Assembly: GCF_022448905.1 (NCBI RefSeq)
Contig: NZ_JAKVCW010000001.1
Coordinates: 186,001-250,000 of the forward strand
Reading direction: 5' to 3'
Length of the DNA stretch: 64,000 nucleotides
Source of the DNA: Shimia sp.
GTDB lineage: Bacteria; Pseudomonadota; Alphaproteobacteria; Rhodobacterales; Rhodobacteraceae
Shown here: in pieces, positions 27,210-35,849 of the stretch
Position numbering within the stretch: position 1 is the stretch's first letter
How the letters are laid out: the number at the start of each line of letters is the position of its first letter
Notes under the pieces: generated by a model
What the model was told of the DNA's origin: nothing
The model's input: only the letters and a program-made list of their open reading frames with translations
The model's database searches: none
Program-made: the position numbers and the translations under genes

Positions 27210-27661
27210 GTGGTGTGATGCGTAAAGCAGAGCCGGGGGATGCCGCAGCTATGGCGGTAGTTCTGCAAGGCTGGCTGGTAGACACGCCTTGGATGCCGGT
27301 GTTGCATACCTTGGCCGACACGGAAGCGTTTTGCGGGCATTTAACCAAGGCAACGGATTGTTGGGTGGCTGTGGATGCCGAGCAAGTGTTGGGGTTTGTG
27401 GCGCGGGGCAAGGATTGGGTCACGGCATTGTATTTGGCACCAGACGCGCGGGGGCGTGGGATCGGGGCGACGTTGTTGGCGCAGGCCAAGGCGGGGCGCG
27501 ATGCACTCCAGCTATGGTGTTTTCAGAGCAACGCGGGCGCGCGTCGGTTTTATGAGCGTCACGGTTTTGTGGCGGAAGAGTTCACGGATGGCGCGGGTAA
27601 TGATGAGAAATTGCCGGACGTCCGATATGTGTGGCGCAGTGGGCAGGAGATCAGCCAATGA
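27206..27661 (+). CDS. GNAT-family N-acetyltransferase
   Basis: 151 residues from a GTG. The acetyl-CoA loop is TALYLAPDARGRGIGATLLA (RGRGIG matches Q/RxxGxG/A), followed by FQSNAGARRFYERHGFVAEE, the conserved Asn and Tyr of GNAT proteins. Embedded between ycjX and ycjF with 4-bp overlaps on both sides, so all three are co-translated; what it acetylates is unknown. Confidence 0.87.
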   Translation: MSGVMRKAEPGDAAAMAVVLQGWLVDTPWMPVLHTLADTEAFCGHLTKATDCWVAVDAEQVLGFVARGKDWVTALYLAPDARGRGIGATLLAQAKAGRDALQLWCFQSNAGARRFYERHGFVAEEFTDGAGNDEKLPDVRYVWRSGQEISQ

Positions 27662-28662
27662 CCAACGGGCCGGTTTTGATCGAGCTTGAGGACCAAGCAG
27701 CACCAGAGGTGGCCGATGCCGCGCCGGTGCCAGAGGTGCATGCGCCAGCGCCCAGCGGGCAGGCGATGCAGGTGGCGGCGCAATTGGCGGCGCGCAAGCC
27801 CAGCCGGTTGACGCGGTGGTTCTGGGCGCTGGTGGGGATGTTCTTGAGCGCGGCTGTGTCTATGGCTGCTTGGGACTTTGCCACGGGGCTGGTGGCGCGC
27901 AACACGTACCTCGGTTGGGCGATTATGGTGATCGGTGGGGCGGCGCTTTTGCTGGCGGTGTTGATCATCCTGAAAGAGCTGGCCGGTCTGGCGCGGCTTA
28001 AGCGCGTGGATGGCCTGAAGGCCCGCGCAGATGCGGCGACGCAGAGCCACGAGATGGGGCAGGCACGCGACATAGTGGACGCGTTGCTGCGGTTTTATCG
28101 CGGGCGCGAGGATTTGGCCTGGGGGCGTGACAGCCTGACGAAACAGCGCAATGAAGTGCTGGACGCAGATGCTTTGATGGACTTGGCAGAGCGCGAATTG
28201 ATGCTGCCGCTGGACAAGGCGGCGCAGTTGGAAGTGGAGGCAGCCGCACGCCAAGTTGCGGCGGTGACCGCTTTGGTGCCGTTGGCCCTGGCGGATGTGG
28301 TGGCGGCGTTGACCTCCAACGTCCGCATGATCCGGCGGATTGCGGAGATTTATGGCGGGCGCTCAGGCACGTTGGGCAGTTGGCGGCTGTTCCGGGCTGT
28401 GATGACCCATTTGGTGGCCACCGGCGCGGTGGCGGCGGGTGATGATCTGATCGGGACCATTGCCGGTGGCGGCGCCTTGGCAAAGCTGAGCCGGCGTTTT
28501 GGTGAGGGCATCGTGAACGGGGCTTTGACGGCCCGTGTGGGCGTGGCCGCCATGGAAGTGTGTCGCCCTTTGCCGTTTGGAGAGGGACGTCGGCCTTCTG
28601 TCGCGGGCTTGGTGAAACGCGCGCTGACCGGGCTTTTCACAAAGAGTAACGGCGCAGTGTGA
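27658..28662 (+). CDS. ycjF: YcjF/TIGR01620 family membrane protein
   Basis: 334 residues from the ATG at 27658. A Pro/Ala-rich N-terminus precedes two transmembrane helices (RWFWALVGMFLSAAVSMAAW; YLGWAIMVIGGAALLLAVLI, ~60-115) and a DUF697-type C-terminal domain with PLALADVVAALTSNVRMIRR and RVGVAAMEVCRPLPF. The family co-occurs with YcjX. Inner-membrane location expected. Confidence 0.88.
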   Translation: MTNGPVLIELEDQAAPEVADAAPVPEVHAPAPSGQAMQVAAQLAARKPSRLTRWFWALVGMFLSAAVSMAAWDFATGLVARNTYLGWAIMVIGGAALLLAVLIILKELAGLARLKRVDGLKARADAATQSHEMGQARDIVDALLRFYRGREDLAWGRDSLTKQRNEVLDADALMDLAERELMLPLDKAAQLEVEAAARQVAAVTALVPLALADVVAALTSNVRMIRRIAEIYGGRSGTLGSWRLFRAVMTHLVATGAVAAGDDLIGTIAGGGALAKLSRRFGEGIVNGALTARVGVAAMEVCRPLPFGEGRRPSVAGLVKRALTGLFTKSNGAV

Positions 28663-28664
28663 CG

Positions 28665-28684
28665 CCCCGGTCATTTGATCGGGG
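28665..28684 (+). terminator. Hairpin after ycjF
   Basis: CCCCGGTC-attt-GATCGGGG, 8-bp stem with one G-U pair, directly after the ycjF stop. There is no T-run. Confidence 0.5.
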
Positions 28685-28721
28685 TAAAGACGGCAGCCTA
28701 TGGGCGTGTTAGCCTTCTGGC

Positions 28722-29438
28722 ATGAGCCAAACCCACGGGCATAGCCAACAAGAGATTGAAGACCGGATTGCCAACCCGCCAGGGCGGGGGCTTTTGCGGG
28801 ATGTGGTCTATGGTGGGATTGATGGGTCGGTCACAACCTTTGCCATTGTGGCGGGGGTGGCTGGGGCAGGTCTGTCCCCCTTTGTGATTGTCGCGCTGGG
28901 CATTGCCAATGTGCTCGCAGATGGGTTTTCCATGGCAGCGGGCAACTTTCTGGGCACCAAAGCAGAGCTGGATGACGCTAAGCGTTTGCGGGCTGTGGAG
29001 AAGAGGCATCTGACGGAGCATCCGCGCGGGGAGCGGCGGGAGATCCGGGAGATTTTGCGTCTGAAAGGGCTGGACGGAGAGGTTCTGGAGGCGGCAACGG
29101 ATGCGATTGTGGCCAATGAGGAGGCCGCTGTTCAGCTGATGTTGGAAGGGGAGTACGGCCTAGCAGGCTTTGACCCGCATCCGCACCGCGCGGCGATTGC
29201 GACGTTTCTGGCCTTCTTGGTGGCCGGGCTGATCCCTCTGCTGCCATTTCTGTTTGGCGTGCCGGAGGCGTTTCGGGTGTCTGCCGTGCTGACCTGTGCC
29301 ACCTTCTTTGGCATCGGTGCGATGAAGGCCAAGTGGTCACTCGATCCCTGGTGGCGGTCTGGATTGGAGACCTTGGCGATTGGCGGCGTGGCAGCGGCGA
29401 TTGCTTACGGCGTGGGCAGCTTGTTTAACGTGGGGTGA
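28722..29438 (+). CDS. VIT1/CCC1-family Fe2+/Mn2+ transporter
   Basis: 238 residues. RDVVYGGIDGSVTTFAIVAG and ALGIANVLADGFSMAAGNFL are the VIT1/CCC1 signature helices; a polar helical stretch (~80-140, EKRHLTEHPRGERREIREIL) matches the cytoplasmic metal-binding arm; three more helices follow. Family members move ferrous iron or manganese out of the cytosol. The His-rich start (SQTHGHSQQ) could bind metal. Confidence 0.9.
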   Translation: MSQTHGHSQQEIEDRIANPPGRGLLRDVVYGGIDGSVTTFAIVAGVAGAGLSPFVIVALGIANVLADGFSMAAGNFLGTKAELDDAKRLRAVEKRHLTEHPRGERREIREILRLKGLDGEVLEAATDAIVANEEAAVQLMLEGEYGLAGFDPHPHRAAIATFLAFLVAGLIPLLPFLFGVPEAFRVSAVLTCATFFGIGAMKAKWSLDPWWRSGLETLAIGGVAAAIAYGVGSLFNVG

Positions 29439-29510
29439 CAGTGCTGAGAGCGCGCATGACCCTGGGTGGGGACCGCAGGCGCCCTCCCGCTGGAAGGGTC
29501 GGGCGCGTCC

Positions 29511-29539
29511 CGTGCTTGCAGCACGTGACCCTTGGTCAC
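29511..29539. terminator. Two adjoining hairpins between convergent genes
   Basis: CGTGCT-tgc-AGCACG (29511-29525) and GTGACC-ctt-GGTCAC (29525-29539, running into the hemoglobin stop codon). A third possible stem, GCGCCC/GGGCGC, lies just before. The 97-bp gap between the transporter and hemoglobin genes is thus nearly all self-complementary. Confidence 0.55.
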
Positions 29540-29943
29540 CGTAAAATCGGCACGCCGCCGGGGCCTTTCATCTTTTCGACCACACCGGCGCGCAGGCTGC
29601 GGCCAATGCGATGGGCCAGCGCCGACCAGGCCACGGCCTGATCCTCGCGCAGCTCCTCGCGCAGGGTCAGATCAAACAACGCAAGCCACGTCTCAAACAT
29701 GCCGGGGCGCACATTGCCGGCGTCGCGGTGCACTTTCAGAGGATTCGCGCTGTAAGAGCGTTCATGCAGAATCGCATTGGCCCAGAAATCGACAATCTTG
29801 GCTTCATGCTTGGGCCAGTCATCGACGTGCACGGCAAAAACTGGCCCCAATCCGGGGTGCTGCCGGATGAGTTCATAAAATGCACCTACAACGCGAGCGA
29901 TGTCGTCACGGGTCACATCAAATTTCGGGGGCAAGGTGGCCAT
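29536..29943 (-). CDS. Group III truncated hemoglobin
   Basis: 135 residues. The group III pattern is present: VVGAFYELIRQHPGLGPVFA, KHEAKIVDFWANAILHERSY with the FW pair, and NPLKVHRDAGNVRPGMFETW where the His is the likely proximal heme ligand. These 2-on-2 globins bind O2 or NO; in Campylobacter Ctb moderates respiration, but the function here is not known. AGGAG SD 9 nt before the ATG. Confidence 0.93.
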   Translation of the reverse strand: MATLPPKFDVTRDDIARVVGAFYELIRQHPGLGPVFAVHVDDWPKHEAKIVDFWANAILHERSYSANPLKVHRDAGNVRPGMFETWLALFDLTLREELREDQAVAWSALAHRIGRSLRAGVVEKMKGPGGVPILR

Positions 29944-30113
29944 GCGCCAAACTCCTTTTTTTCTTAGGTAATTTTCAATGGGAGAAGTTGCAACTGCAAG
30001 GCGCTCGCAACTGCAGCAATTTGAGAGATTTTGTCGGGTTTCTTATAAGCAAAAAAGTCAGGATTGGTTGTTGAGTAAATCACTCAAGTAATTGAAAATA
30101 AACAATAAAATAC

Positions 30114-30142
30114 TTGCAGGATGATTTGAGTGGTCCTATATC
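30114..30142 (+). promoter_or_regulatory. Promoter for the 65-residue Cys protein
   Basis: TTGCAG (30114-30119), 17 bp, TATATC (30137-30142): good sigma70-type spacing in an AT-rich tract. The 314-bp gap 29944-30257 holds this promoter, a repeated TTGCAACTGCA/CGCAACTGCA pair at about 29986-30013, a GGGGA/TCCCC hairpin in the leader and one arm of the flanking repeat; no gene. Confidence 0.65.
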
Positions 30143-30199
30143 TAAGTCATCAAAGAGACACGGGGATACCTTGCTTCCCCAAAGCCGCCAGATCAGCGA

Positions 30200-30224
30200 C
30201 GCAGCCAGCCAAACGCCAGCCACG
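30200..30224 (+). repeat. 25-bp flanking direct repeat, upstream copy
   Basis: CGCAGCCAGCC-AAAC-GCCAGCCACG. The copy at 30486-30510 differs at 2 of 25 positions. It lies in the 5' untranslated leader of the 65-residue gene within a wider CCAGCC-rich tract. Confidence 0.8.
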
Positions 30225-30257
30225 CAGCCAGATCGGCACGCCAAAATGGAGAGAGCC

Positions 30258-30455
30258 ATGACTGACAAAGCTTGCAACGTATGCGCGTTTTTTGACAACG
30301 AAGCTGTGAAGCAGACTTCTGCAAAAGAAACCGGTGGTCTGTGCCGCTTCAATGCGCCGACCTTCCTCACTGAAGAGGAGATGCACGGTGACGCACATTG
30401 GCCGGTTGTAAAGAACAACGACTGGTGTGGCAGCTTCGAAGGCCAAGCCGCTTAA
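30258..30455 (+). CDS. Small four-cysteine protein, probable metal binding
   Basis: 65 residues from the ATG at 30258 (SD GGAGAG 6 nt upstream). Four Cys: CNVC (6 and 9), GLCRFNAP (29) and NDWCGSFE (57), with WPVV before the last. This CxxC...C...WCG(E/S)F pattern belongs, in my memory, to a widespread uncharacterised family of short alphaproteobacterial proteins; zinc or Fe-S binding is inferred from the Cys. It has its own promoter and terminator, and CCAGCC-rich untranslated regions on both sides. Downstream ileS is separate. Confidence 0.85.
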   Translation: MTDKACNVCAFFDNEAVKQTSAKETGGLCRFNAPTFLTEEEMHGDAHWPVVKNNDWCGSFEGQAA

Positions 30456-30485
30456 GACATCAGATCAGCAAGCCAGATCCAGCCA

Positions 30486-30510
30486 CGCAGCCAGCCCAAT
30501 GCCAGCCACG
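30486..30510 (+). repeat. 25-bp flanking direct repeat, downstream copy
   Basis: CGCAGCCAGCC-CAAT-GCCAGCCACG, 23/25 identical to the copy at 30200-30224 and 286 bp from it. It sits between the stop codon and the terminator of the 65-residue gene. Confidence 0.8.
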
Positions 30511-30543
30511 TCGCAAGGTCCAGCCAGCCAATCTGTGAAGACG

Positions 30544-30573
30544 AAAGAGGGTGCGCGTTGCGTGCCCTCTTTT
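30544..30573 (+). terminator. Rho-independent terminator of the Cys-protein gene
   Basis: AAAGAGGG/CCCTCTTT closes a 13-nt loop that can pair further (TGCGCG/CGTG), with TTTT at the end. Confidence 0.88.
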
Positions 30574-30771
30574 GCGTTGCGGGCTGAGGCGACTATGGCT
30601 TTACCCTGCGCGTGCTGCGGCCTATAAGGCGGCTATGACGCAGATATTCGCAATTATTATTCGAATTATCAGCCCGGCGCTCTAACTGTTCGAGCCGCCG
30701 GGACAAGGCGTATGGAAGACCGCGCCGACCCTAGACCATTCCAGATACGACGCCTGAAAAGGACCGGACAC

Positions 30772-33702
30772 ATGTGTGCCGAAACACCTGACTACAAAGA
30801 TACGCTGAACCTCCCCAAAACCGACTTCCCGATGCGCGCTGGCCTGCCCAAGCGTGAGCCTGCGTGGCTGGAACGTTGGGAGAAGATCGGCGTCTATGAC
30901 CGTCTGCGCGAGAAAGAAGGCCGGGAGCCGTTTATCCTGCATGACGGCCCGCCCTATGCCAACGGTCACCTGCACATCGGCCACGCGCTGAACAAAACCA
31001 TTAAAGACATGATCGTGCGCTCCCATCAGATGATGGGCAAAGACGCGCGGTATGTGCCGGGTTGGGACTGTCACGGCCTGCCGATCGAGTGGAAGATCGA
31101 GGAGCAGTACCGCAAGAAGGGCAAAGACAAAGACGCCGTGGATGTGGTGGAGTTCCGTCAGGAATGCCGCAAGTTTGCCGAGGGCTGGATCGACATCCAG
31201 CGTGAGGAGTTCAAACGTCTGGGCATCACCGGCAACTGGCCTGATCCTTACATCACCATGGACTATCACGCTGAGGCTGTGATCGCCGATGAGTTCATGA
31301 AGTTCCTGATGAACGGCACGCTCTATCAAGGCTCCAAACCTGTGATGTGGTCGCCGGTGGAGAAAACCGCGCTGGCCGAGGCCGAGGTGGAATACCACGA
31401 CAAAGAGAGCTTCACGATCTGGGTGAAGTTCAAAGTGGCGGAGCCTGCCGATCACAAGCTGGCCGGTGCTTATGTGGTGATCTGGACCACAACGCCTTGG
31501 ACGATCCCGTCCAACAAAGCGGTCGTGTTTGGTCAGGACATTGCCTATGGCCTCTATGAAGTGACCGGCACGCCTGAGGAAAGCTGGGCCAATGTTGGTG
31601 ACCGCTTTGTGCTGGCGGACAATCTTGCGGGCGATGTGATGCAGCGCGCGCGTCTGGACGAGAGCATGTGGAAACGCGTCGGTGACGTGCCGGTGAGCGA
31701 TCTTGAAGGTGTTGGCTTGGCGCACCCGCTGAATGGCGCCGAGGGTGGCGAAGGCGAATGGGACGATCTGCGTGATTTCCGCGCGGCACCGTTTGTGACC
31801 GACACCGAAGGCACCGGCTTTGTGCACTGTGCGCCGTCCCACGGTATGGAGGAATTTGAACTCTACCGTGACCTCGGCATGCTGGAGCAGATGATCACCT
31901 ATAACGTCATGGACGACGGCGGCTTCCGCGCCGACCTGCCGTTCTTTGGCAGCACCTACATCCTGAACCGCAAAGGCAAGGAAGGCGACGCCAACAAGAA
32001 GATCATCGACAAGCTGGTCGAAGTGGGCGGTCTGCTGGCGCGGGGCAAGATCAAGCACAGCTATCCGCATTCTTGGCGCTCCAAAGCCCCGATCATCTAT
32101 CGCAACACGCCGCAGTGGTTTGCCTCTGTGGATCGTAAGCTGGATGACGGCATGGGCGAGATGGGCGACAGCATCCGCGAACGCGCGCTGCGCTCCATCG
32201 ATGAGCTGGTGAAATGGACCCCGCAAAAGGGTCGCAACCGCCTGTTCTCGATGATCGAAGACCGCCCGGATTGGGTGCTGTCCCGTCAGCGCGCCTGGGG
32301 TGTGCCGCTGACCTGCTTTGTCAAAAAGGGCGCTCTGCCAACCGACGAAGGCTTCCTGCTGCGCGATCCCGAGGTGAACGCGCGCGTGAAGGCGGCCTTT
32401 GAGGAAGAAGGTGCGGATTGCTGGTACCTGGACGGCGCCAAAGAGCGCTTCCTGGGTGACAAGTACAACGCGGATGAGTGGGAGCAGGTGTTTGACGTGC
32501 TCGACGTGTGGTTTGACTCCGGTTCGACCCACGCCTTTGTGCTGCGCGACCGTGAAGACGGCGTGGCCGACGGCATTGCGGATGTCTACATGGAAGGCAC
32601 CGACCAGCACCGTGGCTGGTTCCACAGCTCGCTTCTGCAGGCCTGTGGCACCAAGGGCCGCGCGCCTTACCGCAATGTGGTGACACACGGGTTCACGCTG
32701 GACGAGAAGGGCAACAAGATGTCCAAATCGCTCGGCAACACCATTGTGCCCGAGAAAGTTGTGCAGCAGTACGGCGCAGATATCCTGCGTTTGTGGGTGG
32801 CTCAGACTGATTACACTGCCGATCAGCGGATTGGTCCGGAAATCCTGAAAGGCGTGGCGGACAGCTATCGCCGTCTGCGCAACACCATGCGCTTCATGAT
32901 GGGCTCGCTCAGCGACTTCACTGAGGCGGATCGCGTGGATCCGGCGGATATGCCGGAACTGGAGCGTTGGGTGTTGCACCGTCTGGCGGAGCTGGATCAT
33001 CAGGTGCGCAAGGGCTATGCGGAGTTCAACTTCCAGGGCGTTGTCTCTGCGGTGTTCAACTTTGCCACTGTGGAGCTGTCATCCTTCTATTTCGATATCC
33101 GCAAGGATGCGCTCTATTGTGACGGCAACACGCTGCGCCGTCGCTCTGCGCGCACGGTGCTGGACATTCTGTTCCATCGCCTGACCACCTGGCTGTCGCC
33201 GGTGCTGGTGTTCACCATGGAAGAGGTCTGGCTCGAGCGGTTCCCAGGGGACGACAGTTCCGTACATCTCGTGGACTTCCCGGATACGCCGGCGGATTGG
33301 ATTGACGAGCCACTGGCCGCGAAATGGGCCAAGGTGCGCGAAGTGCGCCGCGTGGTAACTGCTGCGCTGGAAATCCAGCGGACCAACAAGGTGATTGGGG
33401 CGTCGCTTGAGGCCGCACCGGTTGTGCACGTGCGCGAAACGGATGTGGTTGAAGCGCTCAAAACCGTTGAGTTTGCCGATGTCTGCATCACGTCCGACAT
33501 CTCGGTGACCAACGATCCAATGCCAGCCGAAGCCTTCCGCATGCCGGAAGTCGAAGGTGTGGGCGTGGTCTTTGAGAAAGCGCAGGGGCAGAAATGTCAG
33601 CGCAGCTGGAAGATCCTGCCAGATGTGGGTCAGCACAAGTATCCGGGCGTTTGCAAACGCTGTAGCGATGCTCTGGAAGAGATGGGCTACCCACTGAGCT
33701 AA
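30772..33702 (+). CDS. ileS: Isoleucyl-tRNA synthetase
   Basis: 976 residues from the ATG at 30772 (MCAETPDYKDTLNLPKTDFP). Class I: HIGH-type motif in ANGHLHIGHALNKTIKD (~70), the editing domain (~200-400) with VIWTTTPWTIPSNKAV, YMEGTDQHRGWFHSSLLQ, and the catalytic loop GNKMSKSLGN (~645-660). A C-terminal zinc-finger-like segment has KCQRSW then VCKRCSD. It charges tRNA-Ile and hydrolyses Val-tRNA-Ile. The KMSKS and zinc tail make it the bacterial, mupirocin-sensitive class by pattern. No T-box leader is seen. Confidence 0.97.
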   Translation: MCAETPDYKDTLNLPKTDFPMRAGLPKREPAWLERWEKIGVYDRLREKEGREPFILHDGPPYANGHLHIGHALNKTIKDMIVRSHQMMGKDARYVPGWDCHGLPIEWKIEEQYRKKGKDKDAVDVVEFRQECRKFAEGWIDIQREEFKRLGITGNWPDPYITMDYHAEAVIADEFMKFLMNGTLYQGSKPVMWSPVEKTALAEAEVEYHDKESFTIWVKFKVAEPADHKLAGAYVVIWTTTPWTIPSNKAVVFGQDIAYGLYEVTGTPEESWANVGDRFVLADNLAGDVMQRARLDESMWKRVGDVPVSDLEGVGLAHPLNGAEGGEGEWDDLRDFRAAPFVTDTEGTGFVHCAPSHGMEEFELYRDLGMLEQMITYNVMDDGGFRADLPFFGSTYILNRKGKEGDANKKIIDKLVEVGGLLARGKIKHSYPHSWRSKAPIIYRNTPQWFASVDRKLDDGMGEMGDSIRERALRSIDELVKWTPQKGRNRLFSMIEDRPDWVLSRQRAWGVPLTCFVKKGALPTDEGFLLRDPEVNARVKAAFEEEGADCWYLDGAKERFLGDKYNADEWEQVFDVLDVWFDSGSTHAFVLRDREDGVADGIADVYMEGTDQHRGWFHSSLLQACGTKGRAPYRNVVTHGFTLDEKGNKMSKSLGNTIVPEKVVQQYGADILRLWVAQTDYTADQRIGPEILKGVADSYRRLRNTMRFMMGSLSDFTEADRVDPADMPELERWVLHRLAELDHQVRKGYAEFNFQGVVSAVFNFATVELSSFYFDIRKDALYCDGNTLRRRSARTVLDILFHRLTTWLSPVLVFTMEEVWLERFPGDDSSVHLVDFPDTPADWIDEPLAAKWAKVREVRRVVTAALEIQRTNKVIGASLEAAPVVHVRETDVVEALKTVEFADVCITSDISVTNDPMPAEAFRMPEVEGVGVVFEKAQGQKCQRSWKILPDVGQHKYPGVCKRCSDALEEMGYPLS

Positions 33703-33730
33703 TTTGCGCTCCAAATGATGCGCATTCTGA

Positions 33731-33754
33731 GGCGTCCCGCTTGCGGGGCGCCTT
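33731..33754 (+). terminator. Rho-independent terminator of ileS
   Basis: GGCGTCCCGC-ttgc-GGGGCGCC followed by TTTT, 29 bp after the ileS stop. Confidence 0.85.
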
Positions 33755-33775
33755 TTGCTTGGGCAGTGTGGCGTC

Positions 33776-34228
33776 ATGTTGAGATTGACCGTAGACACCC
33801 CAACCGGCCCCATGACGCTCACCGAAAAGGACGGCGCCATTGTGCGGGCTGAATGGGAGAGTGGCGGGGCGGATGACACGCCGTTGTTGCGCAAAGCTGC
33901 CGCGCAATTGGTGGCCTATTTTGACGATCCAGCACAGGGGTTTGATCTGCCGTTGAAGGTGGAGGCGTCAGAGTTTCAGCAGCGGGTGTGTGAGGCTATG
34001 TTGGCGATTCCGCTTGGGGAGACCCGCACCTATGGCGATCTGTCCAAAGACCTCGGCGTGCCTGCACAGGCCATCGGGCAGGGCTGTGGCGGCAATCCAA
34101 TCCCGGTGATTATTCCCTGCCACCGTGTGCTCGGCGCAAACGGGTTGGGCGGGTTTTCCGGTCTAGGTGGCGTGGAGACGAAGGTCTGGCTGCTCAAACA
34201 TGAGCGGGCCGGTGGTTTGTTGATCTGA
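33776..34228 (+). CDS. ogt: Methylated-DNA-[protein]-cysteine S-methyltransferase
   Basis: 150 residues from the ATG at 33776. The C-terminal DNA-binding/active-site domain shows FQQRVCEAMLAIPLGETRTYGD (HTH region) and the acceptor motif IIPCHRVLGANG with the suicide Cys. It repairs O6-alkylguanine by taking the alkyl group. There is no Ada regulatory domain, so this is the Ogt type. Its stop abuts the stop of pcs on the other strand. Confidence 0.93.
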   Translation: MLRLTVDTPTGPMTLTEKDGAIVRAEWESGGADDTPLLRKAAAQLVAYFDDPAQGFDLPLKVEASEFQQRVCEAMLAIPLGETRTYGDLSKDLGVPAQAIGQGCGGNPIPVIIPCHRVLGANGLGGFSGLGGVETKVWLLKHERAGGLLI

Positions 34229-34924
34229 TCAGAGCGTTTCGCGGTACAGCAGCTGTTGCGCGGCACCGGCGACGGTGAGGTAAACGGATGTGGCCACCAG
34301 CCCCCAATGCGCCCAGCTTTCCGGGTGGAAATCGACCCAGGCAGCCCAGCCGGCAAAGAAGGTCCAGGCCAGCGCCATCGGGAAGGTGAGCCAGCGCCAG
34401 CGCTCTGTGCGGGTGGGATGCACAAATTTGATCGGCAGGAACATGGCCACGGCCAGCACGGAGACCAACGCGAGGCTGACCCAGAAGTTTGGCTCCACCG
34501 CAAAGATCACAATCACCACCATATTCCAGCATCCGGGAAAGCCGGAGAAGGAATTATCCCTGGTTTTCATGCGCGTATCCGCAAAATAGAGCGCGGAGGC
34601 AAAGGTGATGATGATGATTGCAAACCAGCCGGTCCAGCCATCCATCAACCCGGATTTAAAGAGTGCATAGGCCGGGATGAAGACATAGGTCAGGTAGTCG
34701 ATGATCAGGTCGAGCAAGACACCGTCAAACTCTGGCGCGTTTTTCTTCACATGGTAGTGACGCGCCAGCGGGCCGTCGATGCCGTCGACAATGAAGGCCA
34801 CCACCAACCAAAGGAACATCAGGCTCCATTTGCCATCCACGGCGGCCAGCATGGCCAACATGGCAAAGACCGCACCAGTGGCGGTGAACAGGTGGACGGC
34901 GAGGGCAAGGGCGCGAATACTCAT
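34229..34924 (-). CDS. pcs: Phosphatidylcholine synthase
   Basis: 231 residues, about seven or eight transmembrane helices. The modified CDP-alcohol phosphotransferase motif reads DGIDGPLARHY...DGVLLDLIID, as in Pcs, which condenses choline with CDP-diacylglycerol in the inner membrane in one step. FIPAYALFKSGLMDG and FADTRMKTRDNSFSGFPGCW are Pcs-specific. It means the host can make phosphatidylcholine from external choline. Confidence 0.93.
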   Translation of the reverse strand: MSIRALALAVHLFTATGAVFAMLAMLAAVDGKWSLMFLWLVVAFIVDGIDGPLARHYHVKKNAPEFDGVLLDLIIDYLTYVFIPAYALFKSGLMDGWTGWFAIIIITFASALYFADTRMKTRDNSFSGFPGCWNMVVIVIFAVEPNFWVSLALVSVLAVAMFLPIKFVHPTRTERWRWLTFPMALAWTFFAGWAAWVDFHPESWAHWGLVATSVYLTVAGAAQQLLYRETL

Positions 34925-34987
34925 AGAGGTGTCTTGCCGGAATTGCGTGCAGAGTGCAACGGCTGTGCGGCCTGGCGTCTCGGATGG

Positions 34988-35800
34988 TTAACCGCGGGCT
35001 TTGAGCACAAAGATCGCTTGGCGCACGGTTTCCGGCAGGATGGTGTCGGCCCCGTCTGGCGCGGCGTCGAGTGCCGAGCCTACGTCTTTGGTCAGTATGC
35101 CAATGGTGTTGTCCTCTTCCCAGCCATCACGAGCAAATTCGATGGTGTTGAAACCTGAGGCGAGCCAGTTCTGGCCTGAAGATGTGTGGATCAGGTTCAA
35201 GAGCGCGTCTTCGTCTATGCCCGCTTGGTCGGCCCAATCGAGCACAAGGCGCGTCATGGCTGTGTTGGAGGCGGCGAGCAGGTTGTTGAGCACCTTGGCC
35301 TGCATGCCTGCGCCATAGTCGCCCATGTGATGAAAATGCGCGCCCATGGCGTCAAACAGGGGCTGATGTTGGTGCAAAGCCTCAGTGTCGCCGCCCAGCA
35401 TGAAGGACAGCCGCGCTTCTTCAGCCGCAATCGCAGCGCCGGACATCGGGGCGTCGATCAGGGTGATGTGGCTTGGCACACGCTCGCGCAGGGCGCGGAC
35501 GTATTTGGGCGACAGGGTGGAGGAGACAATCACCGTTTGCAGGTTCGGCGCAGTCTCGATCAGGTTTTGCGCGCCAAACAGCACGTCATCGGTTTGGTCT
35601 ATGTCGCGCACCACAGTGACTAGGATGTGCAGGTCTTTTCGGAAGTCTTCGAGGGAGCGCAGGGCCGGAGCGAGGGCGCCGAAGTCGGATGCGGGCCGGA
35701 CATCAAATCCAAAGGCGTCAAAGCCCGCTGCGCGCAGTGCGGCCAGCATTGGGCCTCCCATGCGGCCACATCCTGCGATGCCTATTCCTGTGAGCTGCAT
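34988..35800 (-). CDS. 3-hydroxyisobutyrate dehydrogenase-family oxidoreductase
   Basis: 270 residues, beta-hydroxyacid dehydrogenase superfamily. GIGIAGCGRMGGPMLAALRA is the NAD(P) site, LIDAPMSGAAIAAEEARLSF the substrate-binding signature (DxPxSG), and GAGMQAKVLNNLLAASNTA holds the catalytic Lys. The substrate among hydroxyacids or aldehydes is unknown. Confidence 0.87.
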   Translation of the reverse strand: MQLTGIGIAGCGRMGGPMLAALRAAGFDAFGFDVRPASDFGALAPALRSLEDFRKDLHILVTVVRDIDQTDDVLFGAQNLIETAPNLQTVIVSSTLSPKYVRALRERVPSHITLIDAPMSGAAIAAEEARLSFMLGGDTEALHQHQPLFDAMGAHFHHMGDYGAGMQAKVLNNLLAASNTAMTRLVLDWADQAGIDEDALLNLIHTSSGQNWLASGFNTIEFARDGWEEDNTIGILTKDVGSALDAAPDGADTILPETVRQAIFVLKARG

Positions 35801-35849
35801 GCTTGGTCCTCAAAATGCCCCGCCCACCGCTGCGGGCGGGGCGGATAGG

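Noticed and set aside
30574..30771. T-box or other leader riboswitch before ileS
   Set aside because: No T-box sequence, and the gap contains only unstructured AT-rich sequence and a short leader.
30682..33000. A 772-codon open frame on the minus strand opposite ileS
   Set aside because: It lies fully inside ileS in the opposite direction, is His/Val/Leu-rich without domains, and reflects the GC-biased codon use of ileS.
34256..35158. A 300-codon plus-strand frame across pcs and the next gene
   Set aside because: Crosses the end of one real gene and the start of another; no start signal or homology.
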